From: Zoroaster sp. YZ-2022
Taxonomy: Eukaryota > Echinodermata > Asteroidea > Forcipulatida > Zoroasteridae
NCBI GenBank assembly: GCA_029582265.1
Contig: CM055830.1
Span: forward strand, 33,149,172-33,213,171
DNA: 64,000 nt
Direction: 5' to 3'
In this document: positions 11,762-22,070 of the stretch, piece by piece
Layout: every line of letters starts with the position of its first letter
Numbering within the stretch: position 1 is the stretch's first letter
Notes under the pieces: model-generated
What the model was told of the DNA's origin: nothing
What the model saw: the letters and a program-made list of their open reading frames with translations, nothing else
Databases searched by the model: none
Program-made: the position numbers and the translations under genes

Positions 11762-12777
11762 GGCCCGTATTTTAGAACGTTCCTTTACTGCAAAGGACGC
11801 CTTTATGCCTATTGTTCTCCTCTTAATGGAGCCTTTGGCTATTTTAGAAGCTACCTTTATTTTGTAGAAAAGGCCTCCTTTCAATCGCCACCTAAACTAA
11901 AGGTCGACCGGTTTTTAGAATGTTTCCTAACGCTGAGGACACCTTTATTTTTGGTTAGGAAGTCCTTTATTCCTAAGGATGGTCTTGGGCTTCCTTTAGA
12001 GCTTCCTTACAGCCGTTCTTCGGTCATTTTGCTGGAGATTACCGAAAAAGCAAGATGGGTGATTATCTTAATCGTGTGGCAAACATCGAAGCTACCACAT
12101 GCGACACGTCATCGGCCGTTGCCGCTAGATCGACTTCACCACCGCCCGTTAAACGACGTTCTATTTTTCCCTTGCTAACATCCTTTTTCGCTTTGGTTTT
12201 CAGGTTGTCCCACACCTTTTTCAGAGTTTTGACATCTGCAGCTTCAATGCCTTTCTGCGAGTTGAAATTAGTCGCAATACGATCCCAAGCGTCCTTTTTA
12301 TCCTGTAATATTTTAGCTGTATTTTGCCTTAGTTCAATAACATTTCTTTCCTTTTCAATCAGCTGCAACAGCAAATTTTTCTCCAACTTGGAGAAGATTC
12401 TTCTCTTCCCAGCTGCACCTTTTGCTGCCTTTGCCTCCATAGTGCTGTGTGGGCCTGTCTGGGCCTGTCTGGGCCTATAGTGCAAAGCATGGCACACCAC
12501 TCATTTGCATTTTAATTGCAACCATTTACTACGCAATTAGCCATTGTGTTCGGGCAGGGAAGCGGTTAGAGGGAGACCTTTTGTAAAGGATTTCCTTGGC
12601 AAAGGCACCTCACGAAGAGGAGCCATTCAAGGAACTCCTTCACAAAGGAAAGGGATAAGGTCGATTCTGTAAACGACCATAGATAACCCCTCCTTAGTGA
12701 AGGAAGCCTTTAGATAAGGATACCTTATGAAAGGCGCCCTTTAAGCCAAAATAAAGGAGCATTCTAAAATACGGGCC
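11762..12777 (-). mobile_element. Non-autonomous PIF/Harbinger element with Myb/SANT ORF
   Basis: Terminal inverted repeats GGCCCGTATTTTAGAA are at both ends, flanked by a 3-bp target duplication CAT (11759-11761 and 12778-12780). The same host repeat at 37440-37470 is uninterrupted at exactly this point, which is the empty site. A 3-bp duplication and GGCCCG ends are typical of PIF/Harbinger. The inner subterminal regions are rich in CCTTTA/TAAAGG motifs in both orientations. Confidence 0.88.
12063..12500 (-). CDS. Myb/SANT-like DNA-binding protein of a Harbinger element
   Basis: The frame gives up to 145 residues; the likely start is the Met at residue 21 (STMEAKAAK), giving about 125. Residues 34-110 match the Myb/SANT-like (MSANTD-type) pattern: FSKLEKNLLLQLIEKERNVIE, KKDAWDRIATNFNSQ, then LKKVWDNLKTKAKKD. 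PIF/Harbinger transposons carry such a protein as a second ORF, which brings the transposase to DNA. The frame is open, but the element (11762-12777) has no DDE transposase left, so it is a passenger or could supply the protein in trans. Confidence in the fold is good; expression is unknown. Confidence 0.7.
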   Translation of the reverse strand: MVCHALHYRPRQAQTGPHSTMEAKAAKGAAGKRRIFSKLEKNLLLQLIEKERNVIELRQNTAKILQDKKDAWDRIATNFNSQKGIEAADVKTLKKVWDNLKTKAKKDVSKGKIERRLTGGGEVDLAATADDVSHVVASMFATRLR

Positions 12778-13152
12778 CATGTGTTTATCTCAACTAAGGC
12801 GAAGCTGAGGTACAGGTTCTGAAAAGAACCTTATCGCACAACTCGCATCTCAACCTTCGTTAAGTGAGAAAGGTTCAAGGGAGAACCAATTTCGGGCAAC
12901 TCGTTTTTCTCTACTGTCGCTAAGTGAGAAATATGGTTCAGTGACTTTAAATGATTGACAGATTGTGTTATTTTCCATATTTACAATTGCAAACGAAATC
13001 ATGGAATTATTACACGTACTTACATTATGTATGTATGTATGGTGTACAGAGTGGTACTAATCAGTTAAAATAACTTGGTCCACTCCAAGTTCCTGCTCAA
13101 ATAGTTTGAAAACCATTCAGTGCACAGGGAGGACTTGAGGCCCATTTTAACA

Positions 13153-13473
13153 TTAACCCTCCTATGGTTTGACGTTTCAAAACCTTTCAAAATCTGCTTA
13201 CGGGCCAAAATGGCTATCAATTATTATGAACCCTTTAAAACCCTCCAGAATTTGTTGCTACTGAACAACCACACCTTTCAATACCCTTTGAAAGGTATTG
13301 AAACATTTCAACACCAGTTTGTTCAGAGAGTTGTTACACCTTTCGAAACCTTTCATAGGTCCCTTTTGTCAGACAGTTTTCTCACCTTTCAAAACCCTTC
13401 AGTACAGCAAACTTGAAAGGTTTTGAAAGGTCTGACAATTCTATGGCAACTGCACTGTATATAGGAGGGTTAA
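13153..13473. mobile_element. TTAA/CCCTC MITE with a third, unrelated interior
   Basis: Ends TTAACCCTCCTATGG and ATATAGGAGGGTTAA, TTAA on both sides. The interior is built from CCTTTCAAAACCTTTC/GAAAGGTTTTGAAAGG motifs in both orientations, including a GAAAGGTATTGAAACATTTC run. Confidence 0.8.
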
Positions 13474-13977
13474 GCTAGTGCCGGGTATCTGATTACCCGA
13501 TTCCATTTTTCGGTTTCAATAACCCGTAAACGACTTCTTAAAATTTCGACTGAACATTTAAGCCACACAAATGGAAGTCGCTGAGTTTTTGTTTAACAAA
13601 ATGTGTGTGGGGAATGGGGATGCTTCAAGTCGTGTTTAATATAGAGGCGGGAAATTATTACAGTAAGTCCACATTTATTATGACTCTCATAAAACAAGAG
13701 AATCTTGTGTTCATATTGGTTATTTTATACATTCGGGAGTATTTTTTTTTTTTTTAATTTTATTTTTACGCAATTCGCCCCACACAAGGCCAATGGCCAC
13801 TCCAAGGTGGGGGTCTACTAAGCCATTGAGTTGTTACAACGACTCCACACTAAAGAAACCAGCCCCTTCGCACTGAAACAAGACAAGTTAATAACCAGCC
13901 TCTTCACGGTGCGAATAGGACTGGGAGGGGTAACTAGTCCAGAACAAGGCAGTTGTTAAACTGCCTCTGCCCATATA

Positions 13978-14101
13978 AGCAATTATGGTTAAGTGTCTTG
14001 CTCAAGGACACAAGTGTCACGGCCGGGATTCGAACCCACATTCTGCTGCTAACACCAGAACTTGAGTCCAGTAAGCTAGACCGCTCGGCCACGACACTCC
14101 A
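13978..14101 (-). mobile_element. tRNA-derived SINE, head fragment
   Basis: Only the tRNA head and start of the body remain (AGCAATTATGG.. to ..CTCGGCCACGACACTCCA). Confidence 0.85.
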
Positions 14102-14730
14102 TACAAAATGTATACGGGTACCCAGGTATCTGAAGATTTCCACTTTCAGGTATCGGAAATAACCGAAAATACACAGCCTTATTTAACATACATGTACACT
14201 ACCGGTACTTTGTACAACTTTGCTTAGAATCTTCATAACATGTGTAATAAAACCAAGAAGTCCCAGATGTGTAAACAGGTCTTCAATTTCTACCTCTCCC
14301 ACACTTTAGTCTAACATTTATGTAAAAATTGTTTACCATATTGCTTTTGAAAATGTTTTCACAATTTTCCCAGAAATGTTTTGGACATTGTGTCTCGCAT
14401 ATGAGGCATCATTCACATGAAGAATGTGCTCAGAAAATGACATTTAACCCTGTTTTACTCATGAAAATAATTAACTTAATATGATAAAGCACTTTCCCTG
14501 ATGGCAATGTCAGGATACACTGTGTAACAACCAGTTAAACTTTAACCCGTTCCGAGTCGAATCATCAATAACCTGTCCCAAGTCAAGCATTTACTGTCTG
14601 AGCAAAGTTCAGTTTATTTTGATAAAGGGATAAATATAGCATGCAATGTTATATATTTTGAATAATTCAATAAATTACACTCCTTAATACCAGTATACTA
14701 AACCATATTAATGATTCCATCATACATTTA

Positions 14731-15010
14731 GGCCTGTGATTTCTCAGGATTTTTCCCGATTTCAGGATTTATTTTACGAATCTCCCATTTCCTAACTATT
14801 TTCTTGAAGGAGGGGGGGGGGGAAAGAAAGAAGTAGCCTGTATTGTGTACAAACCTCTAGTTTCTTGTTTGTGGGGATGTGGAGAGTCTGTAAATCCTCC
14901 AAAATTAAACATCCAGGAGGTTCAGGGGGTTTTGTCCTCTAGATCAAAGGGAGACCCAGGCCTGCTACCCATTTTTCAGGATTTTTTACTTTTGTCAAAT
15001 CACACCCCTG
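14731..15010. mobile_element. hAT-like MITE (CCTGTGATTTCTCAGG / CAAATCACACCCCTG ends)
   Basis: Best-kept copy: ends GGCCTGTGATTTCTCAGG and GTCAAATCACACCCCTG, flanked by TACATTTA and TACATTTT (14723-14730, 15011-15018), an 8-bp duplication with one mismatch. Interior landmark: CCAAACCTCTAGTTTCTTG. Confidence 0.78.
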
Positions 15011-15702
15011 TACATTTTCTTTGTTATGAATTTTGGGGGAGGGGTGGACTTGTGCATGCGCCCCCTTTTTTCATCATGAAGGTAAATTTACATACCATTG
15101 TCCCCTCACCTCTTTTTTTGGGGGGGGGGGTGTGTAACCCCCACCCTATGGTCATTCATGTATGTGTGTTATGAGTGGAATGATTCTGTTGTTAAAAATT
15201 TGCAATTGTTGATCGATTACATTTTTTAGGTTCCCAGCTGGTCCTACAACCACAGGTCAAACAATGCCAAAAATTTTCACATCTGGCCCAGGGGCTGCTG
15301 TCACATGGGGCGTTTGGGCTGTATTTAGGGTGACCAAAAGACAATGAAAACATTCCTTGTAAACGGATCCCAGATTACATTCCTCCATAATGAGTATCAG
15401 ATATTTTTTCCCCTTGGACCTCTGGCAAAATCATTGTCAAGATTGAATTCTGTTGGAGTGCTCAAGTATCAATTAAAACTCTTTCAAAACTTGACACTAT
15501 GTGCACCTGGACAATTATAGCAGGCTGGCACCTGCTAAATGTGGACAGCCTATGATGATTCCAATGACCTCCATACAGCTAAACCTGCTTCTGTGGGCAC
15601 CTGGACAAAGCAGGCACCCTCGGACAGACCCAATGAATTCTACAGTCAAAACTGCTACTGTGACCCTCTCCAGTCCCCCACAAGTTGCTGCTAAAATCTT
15701 AC

Positions 15703-15790
15703 CTGATGTGTCCCATATCGTCAAATCTATTCTGTATTTAGATATTTCCATTGTTGATGAGTATGTCTCAAATGTGGTTGGTGTGTAGAC
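15703..15790 (-). CDS. Rnd/Rho-like small GTPase, exon 2 (switch I and DxxG)
   Basis: The acceptor TTTCTCAG (minus strand) joins phase 0 to exon 1, and the donor CAG|GTAAGA leaves in phase 1. The 29 codons contain switch I (YTPTTFETY, with the effector-loop Thr) and then IDLTIWDTSG. In classical Rho proteins this last motif is WDTAGQ; Ala to Ser with WDTSG is the hallmark of the Rnd subgroup, which holds GTP without hydrolysing it. That suggests a constitutively active Rnd-like protein, though the diagnostic Gln61 position lies in the next exon, which I could not find downstream in this window. Confidence 0.82.
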
Positions 15791-17949
15791 CTGAGAAATT
15801 AAAAAAAAAATAATAATAATAATAATCGATTTAACCATCTTGAATAATACAGAAGGCCTAAGATGAAAACTTCAGTGTAAACAGTGGCTACTTAATTTTT
15901 TTTATATTTAAAATATTATTATGGAGTTAGATGCTGCAAAATTAAATAGACTTTTAATTATTTTCATCAATTTCACTAAATATTAAAGATGCTAATATTT
16001 CTTGTGTTTAGCTGTTTCATTTTCAAACCATTTTCCTGATAAAAAGGAAGAAAATTATTTTTATATGGGACATTTTGCAAATTAATATTTGTTAAATAAT
16101 CATTTGAGCAAAAATAAATTAATCACACTGCTTCACCAATTCATTTGTTTAATTCATTACTCTTTATCCATGTCCCGATAAATTATTTAAATTTTTTTTT
16201 ATATTGTACTAGCAGAAAGAGAGCAATGAAAAATAATAATATCGGGGCCTATACGGAATATGTATCTCTACAAAATTGTATGAGACGCAAGATTTTCCTG
16301 TCCTTGGTCAAGTCTAAAGTAATTGTCATTCAGCATGATTGGACTGTCATCATGTATTACACAATAACTTTTTAAACCACAATTGCATTTGTCTGGTGTG
16401 GTTTACTGGTTTGTCCTCAGCAAGCTTTGCCACTCCATCAAAGCTGTTTATTATGGTGCTGTCCTTGGCTCTATCCGTCTGACGTGAACCGGGTCGGTGG
16501 TTGCGCTTTCCCCTCAACTGTTAGACTCATTTCCTTGGATATACCAATAGATTGGAGCCAAGGAACCATTTCCTGTCAACACTAGCCTGTGTGAATCTTT
16601 ATTTGACCAACATGTATCTTTTATCAGTTTGTCCTTATCTTTCCCCATAGAAATAATCAAGTGAATTGGTTTTATATTAGGCCTATTTATTTCACTTCAG
16701 AAAAATAATGGATGAAGAGTAAAAAGAATACATTGTAGAATTACACAAAGATAAATTAACCATTGAGCTATTTCCTATCCATAAAAGCCTGTGTGAATCC
16801 TTTCTTTAACCCTAACCACCCCAAAATCCTCCAAAATCCTCCAAGGGGCACTTTTTAGGAAAAATTCAGCACTGTTGGAAACTGGTACTTTCACCTCTTC
16901 AGATGGGGCAAAATTACTACCTGGCGAGAAGTATAGGCCATAAGTGCTGAATATAAAAGATCAACGAAAAATGCATGGTGCATTTTGAAGATAAGGGCAT
17001 GTTTCCAAAAGTGCACTGATGGATTTTGTAGGATTCAGGAAGGTTCCTAGCCAGAATACAGGGGGTTAGGGTTAAATCACCATTTTCTCTTTTCAATTTG
17101 TACTTTTCTCGTTTCCCCATGAGAAATAATAAAGTTATTCCAAAAATAATGGATTTAAACAATAAAGAGATATATTCATGTATTTCAAAGCAAGATAAAT
17201 TAATTACTGGTAAAATAAGGTCACTTGCAAACAATCAGCAAATAATTTCAGCTTATTTCGTTGTGGTATTAACGAGAAATAGTGAAAATGCATTCAGATT
17301 TGTGAAATTTACAAAGAACAATTCAGTTGCGAAATTATTTGAAAAAAATTGCACTTCTAAATGACAGAGGCTCAGACAGAAATATTTCAAGAATTGATTT
17401 GCTTTAGTTAGTTATTTTGTAAAATATCTCATTTGAAACTAATCTACGTCTGTTTTACCAGAAAATAGATTAAATTCTCCCATGGAATAACGAATAAAAA
17501 AATCCTTAAATTCACAGTGTCCATAGTCTTGTTCATTGTAATAATAGATCGCCAACAACTCAGAAACAAATTTGCGGTGAGCTAAATTAAACTGAATGTA
17601 GAAAACAGTTTGTATGAGATTTTCCACGAAATTACAGTATTGGTTTATAGCCCTGTCAGAAAGCAACCAGAGTTTGTAGAAATAATTCCCAGGCTGTCAC
17701 CCTGGGGCCCATATTTAATATAGGCCCCTGCGAGTTTTATGAAAGAAATTTATATATATTTCAAAACAAACCATTTGAACAATAATTTGTGAGTTTGAGA
17801 TCCTTTCACACAGCTGTGAACAATAACGAAACCATAAAACTAGTCTTAGTTGGGGTCTACAAAAACATCATTTCAACTTTGAAAAATATGTGTTGCTCCG
17901 TCAAGTTTATAGCTTTACTATATTATCTTACAAGAAATCCAATACTTAC
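15791..17949 (-). other. Intron 1 of the Rnd-like gene
   Basis: An intron of 2.16 kb, AT-rich. It holds one TTAA-bounded MITE (16806-17075) and a short (TAA)n run at 15809-15827 next to the exon 2 acceptor. No other coding exon is seen in it. Confidence 0.7.
16806..17075. mobile_element. TTAACCCTAAC-ended MITE in the Rnd-like intron
   Basis: Ends TTAACCCTAACCACCCC and CAGGGGGTTAGGGTTAA with TTAA at both sides; interior not shared with the other copies apart from CCAAAATCCTCC. Confidence 0.72.
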
Positions 17950-18075
17950 GTCTGTGAACTGATGACCCAGAAATGTATTCAACATTGCGGTCTTCCCGCA
18001 TGTCCCATCCCCAACAACAACCAGCCTACTTCGCACGACATCGTCAAGAACCATCAGGGATCGCTGTCGACGCAT
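17950..18075 (-). CDS. Rnd/Rho-like small GTPase, exon 1 (P-loop)
   Basis: Reading the minus strand, ATG at 18075 opens 42 codons ending at a perfect donor GAC|GTAAGT (17950/17949), phase 0. Residues 18-29 read LVVVGDGTCGKT, a Rho-family P-loop (GDG.CGKT) that binds GTP phosphates, followed by the alpha-1 helix and HQFTD. Rho-family proteins switch actin organisation at membranes. The basic N-terminus (MRRQR) and about 17 residues before the P-loop resemble Rnd-type extensions more than RhoA or Rac. The next exon is at 15703-15790. Confidence 0.85.
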
Positions 18076-18560
18076 TTTGCCGATGTTGTGTATTTCCAAA
18101 TTAGCTTAAAATCTCAGGTTTAATATGCGTGCGATCACACACACTCGCTCGGATCGTCGCTTATAACATACAACACGGTGTTTTGGTTTCCAATTATGAA
18201 CTGACAAGACGCGCTCGCGAGACCAACTATTAATATGGATTGAATGACAGGTTGACAACTCCATCACGTGCCTGTGTTAATTATTCATGAATGCAGTGAG
18301 ATTCTACCAATGAGATCGCAGACAATTCGTGTGATGATTTATTGGTCAGCATTTCCCTGCGTGTTGCCGAGTTGCTACTGTTCACTACGTTGACTAATCA
18401 GTAAACTCGAAACAGACACACCTCTGTCACACCTACTATACTTACTATATGCTAGCGCACGAGGGCGCTATTCTGCATTGGTTTAGAATTGCTAGGCTCA
18501 CATGGCAATCATAAAGTGAAAGTATACACGTACATGTACGTTCGTAATTGCTTCTCTACA
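18076..18560 (-). promoter_or_regulatory. Probable promoter region of the Rnd-like gene
   Basis: This stretch just 5' of the start codon is richer in CG than its surroundings. It has a CACGTG E-box near 18266, a CCAAT at 18308-18312, an inverted CCAAT (ATTGG) near 18340 and several CGCTCG-type stretches at 18145-18215. No TATA box stands out. The call rests on position and these short motifs only. Confidence 0.35.
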
Positions 18561-19204
18561 AAAATAAAATAAAATTTATAATTATTTTTTCCCATGAAGT
18601 TATGAAAGTCTTTATAAATTGTATGACTGGGAGATCTCTCAATATTTTGTGTAAATTTTCAGAATAAAATTATCGAGTTACTAATTGGTCGGTGTAGAAC
18701 TTGTTCTGTTAAATTCTATAATAAGTTCTACAGGGTAACGTCATGTTTTTAATTCAAGTGAGTAGTCACTAAAATGAAGAAAAAGTCCTTACAAAATAAA
18801 CATTTTTAAAATGTTGAGAAATTATTAACATGGTTGGTAGTTTGTACCCTTTGATGACTCGGCAATTGGCCACATAGCATGGACTGAGGTTGACCATGAA
18901 ATAAAGAGCATTCTTGGGAGTAAGACACAAGTCATTATTACAACCTGGTATTTTTTAGTATGCCACTGTCAATTAGGTTTTGCACTTAACTACTTAAAGC
19001 TCCAGCGCTGAACACCTCTTTGAAATTGTTTGATTTATTTTCTTCCCAACTCTTCTCCGTAGGTCACAGAGAAACCTTTTATTTACTTTATTACTACATT
19101 TACTAGGATAATAGCAAAACCAAATGTGATGGGAAAATAAGGATTTGTTAGGAACATACATGCATTTTTAAACTTGGCAAAAAATATCTATGACTGAGTT
19201 CTGA

Positions 19205-19535
19205 AAAATGTGAGTCCAGCCGGTGCAGCGACATCCTAGGTCGTTTTCTGTCGCAGCTCCAAGACTCTGGAATCATCTTCCAACTAAACTCAAATCTTGT
19301 CATAGTATAACCAGATTTAAGTCGATGCTTAAAACTCATCTTATGTCACAACTCTTCAAAGATGATGTATATTTGTAATTGCATTGTAGGTACATGTATC
19401 TCGGTACATAATTTTTTTCCCCCTATGCTATCATTGTATATTGTTTGTATTCATGTTTTTCTTTGTTTCCGCGCCTTGAGCGCCCAGCAGGGTGGATATG
19501 TGCGCGCTAAAAATCTTTATTATTATTATTATTAT
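19205..19535 (+). mobile_element. LINE 3' end with reverse-transcriptase C-terminus
   Basis: From 19236 one frame reads RSFSVAAPRLWNHLPTKLKS.. and ends FKDDVYL-stop at 19375-19377. AAPRLWN.LP followed by FK..LKTHL is the usual C-terminal end of CR1/L2/RTE-like LINE reverse transcriptases. The 3' tail ends in CGCGCTAAAAATCTTTATTA and (TTA)n, as for LINE 3' ends. Confidence 0.75.
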
Positions 19536-20319
19536 TTGTCCTTGAACAAAATCATTACGCCAGCGCCAGCTTGGAACGTGAGCTATTCTTTGTTATTGCA
19601 AGCGAGCTATATATACTTCAGTTTGCTGTAAACATACGTGAATCATCATAATGAGTGGAGCCATAAATTTACCTTTGGAAATCAATTAATATAAACATTT
19701 CTTTCAAAGGAATCATTTTTAGTGGGACTTAAACTCATTTATATGAAATTGAACCCGGTCTATAAACCGAATCTTATAAACTTAGTGTTTTGGTGGCAGA
19801 TGGTGTTCTTGATGGAAACAACAAAATAATAATTGATTGGAAGAACAGTTTTGATTTTGTCGTTGGTCAGTTGAAATAATATTTCTTTGCTTTTGGCTGG
19901 TGTGGAATAACCATGGAGGAAGGAAGCAAGCCCCTGGAATAACTCTGTCACCACAGTATTTTTCATCAATTCAATTATATACGTGTAATTATAAATAGAT
20001 CTTGTCAACTCCCCCCAGTGGCCAACACAGTCATTGTATATGCGCAGTGACAACTATAATAGGATTCTTCTATTTTCTTAAGGAAAGGACTTTTTTTAGA
20101 AGGGAAATAAAGTCTGAAACCATCATAAATTGTATAGATATTTTTTTGCTTTCTGCACCCCAAAAATCGATAGACCCTCTTTACAACTGGTACCGTAAGT
20201 GGTTGAAACAAAAATCCCCCCAAACCCTTAAAAAGTGGTGGTTGGATTCGACATACTTTAAAGCTATACCGGTACTCATGAAGCTCAAACAGGAGGGCAA
20301 AGGAATTCGTCAAACACAA

Positions 20320-20650
20320 CAAAAGCTCCGGTGTCTGGTCATTAGGTCAGCTTCAAAATCGGTGCAGTAACGCGTTTTTTTAAATTTTTATTTTATTTTT
20401 TTTATTTATTTATTTTTTTTTTTTTAATTTTTTTGCCAACAGGGAAATACGTGATACATGTATACACGGGGACTAAATTTCACATAAACAAAGTATGGTA
20501 AGAGAGGCCTCACAAATCGGGCAAACGTTCATACCCCTATGTGAAAAAGTCGTTTAAAACACAGTTTGGCATGAACTCCAATCGATCCAGCAATTTTGGC
20601 TGCAATTGAACATCGTTTCATAGCATCGTTTCACAGTATTTGCGTTTATT
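20320..20650. mobile_element. Same MITE family, just upstream of the DDE exon
   Basis: Carries CTCCGGTGTCTGGTCATTAGG, GCCTCACAAATCGGGCAAAC and GATCCAGCAATTTTGGCTGC; right end worn. A truncated copy also lies at 23085-23210, and reverse copies lie at 37738-37985 and 36985-37140. Confidence 0.68.
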
Positions 20651-20711
20651 GAGGTTTAACAAAATGACCATTTACCAATGTTTTGTTCTTTTCTTTTCTT
20701 TGTTAATACAG

Positions 20712-21606
20712 TTTTGAGGCAAAATCAAACCCTCTGCGAAGTTGCATTGGATTTCACGGCTGGAAAGATGTGTGCTACTCGGATAAACTGGTCCAGGAAA
20801 TCACTGGCGTTTCTATGGATACCTTCACCCTGCTTCTGGAGCAACTTCCAGAGACTCTTCCGGTGTCAGGGGGTCTGACGACTGAGAACGGTCTGCTTGC
20901 ATTCCTCATGAAGCTCCGAATGGACGCGCCATTTAAGTATCTTGCCGCTCAGTTCAGCGTGTCTCAGGTGACGATTGAACAAGCCTTCTTCTTTGTCCTA
21001 CACTTCCTGATGGAACTGACGTCAGCTGTCATCCAATGGCCAGAGAGGAAAGTTGTGCAGAGCACGATGCCGCCATTCATCCAAAGAAGCTATCCCCGTT
21101 GCAGACTTATATTAGACTGCCTTGAGATCGAAGCTGAGGCACCGGGCCAACTGCGCGACCAGCTGCCAATGTTTTCCAAATCCGACAGCACTTTCAAAGC
21201 TAAAGCTGTCATCGGCCTGACTCCAAACGGTTGCATCTGCTTCCTCTCTAAGATGTACTCCGGGAACATCACCCAGAACAGATTGTCCAAATTGAGCTCC
21301 GTGTACTATGCGCTTCACCTTGATGACGAAGTGCTCTCACTACAGCCGGATAATTTCATGACCAACATGCACGGAGTCACTGTGTACACTTCACCGATCT
21401 GGCCACGGATTCCTCAGAATAGTCACCTCTTCAAGGAGGATGCCGTTCAGTTGAACAAACACATTGACATGCTGAAGCAACGGCTGCGATCATTCGGGAT
21501 TCTGAGGTCTAAGATGCCACTTGTTCTGTTGCCGCACGTGGAAATGTTGGTCCACGTCTGCGCTGTTTTGGCAAATTTAGGAATGACTTCTCCAGAAAAT
21601 GTTTGA
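20712..21606 (+). CDS. DDE_Tnp_4-type transposase-like exon, possibly domesticated
   Basis: A strong acceptor (long T/C tract then TACAG at 20707-20711) opens an exon of 297 codons in one frame to TGA at 21604-21606. Residues 35-95 form the helix-turn-helix region typical before DDE_Tnp_4 (LLAFLMKLRM..LAAQFSVSQVTIEQAF). Residues 130-260 match the DDE_Tnp_4 fold: LDCLEIEAEAP (Asp135), IGLTPNGCICFLSKMYSG, QPDNF (Asp213) and the helix before RSFGIL. The third acidic residue is Asp252 where the family has Glu, and the GGR.SD segment after SK is lost. The frame is clean with no stops and no terminal inverted repeats seen close by, so a host gene or a recently dead transposon are both possible. Upstream exon(s) are needed for a start codon and were not found. 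Confidence 0.75.
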
Positions 21607-21609
21607 AAA

Positions 21610-22070
21610 ACCTCTCTTGGGTTACCTCAAAGTATTGAATATTCATTGTTGTATACAGTGATTCATAGACATGTTTAAAAGGGGTTGATGAATATTCATT
21701 CATGTCTACTGGGGTTCACAAATACATGTAGTTCTCAACAGGGATTAATGAATATTCATTCACGTCTCTGGGGTATTAAGATCTCTACAGCTCTTCATGA
21801 ATATTCATTGATGTAGACAGTAGTTCATAGTTCTCTACATGAATATTCATTTGTGTCTTCTGGTTCATATACAGTATATTGTTAAGATCTCTACAGGGGT
21901 TCAGTAGTCGACTGGGGTTCATAAATACATTATAGATCTCAAGAGTTTCATGAATATTCATTTGTCTACTAGTGTTTATAAATATAGATCTCAACAGGAG
22001 TTCATTAATATTCATTCTTGCCAACTGAGGTTAATAGATATTTTAAAGGTCTCTACAGGGGTTGGTAAAG
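21610..22070. repeat. Degenerate array of ATGAATATTCAT palindromes
   Basis: Directly behind the stop codon, the sequence repeats loosely a unit of 60-90 bases: a TGAATATTCAT or ATGAATATTCAT palindrome, then a 'cttactggggttcataaata' type stretch, then AGATCTCTACAGGGGTT. At least seven palindromes are present (21638, 21689, 21749, 21797, 21838, 21949 and a TTAATATTCAT at 22005). It is probably the 3' UTR or an old minisatellite. Confidence 0.7.

Larger units (their letters stand above)
11735..12960 (+). repeat. Dispersed repeat split by the Harbinger element
   Basis: Bases 11735-11761 plus 12778-12960 form one repeat (GCGGTAACACCATGTGTTTA.., then GGTTCTGAAAAGAACC and ACTCGCATCTCAACC). It matches 37430-37640 closely. 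A related inverted-repeat family occupies 37195-37400 and 25858-26060. Confidence 0.7.

Noticed and set aside
20002..20370. 122-codon frame upstream of the DDE exon as its first exon
   Set aside because: Most of it is a dispersed inverted-repeat element also present at 34600 and 58280.
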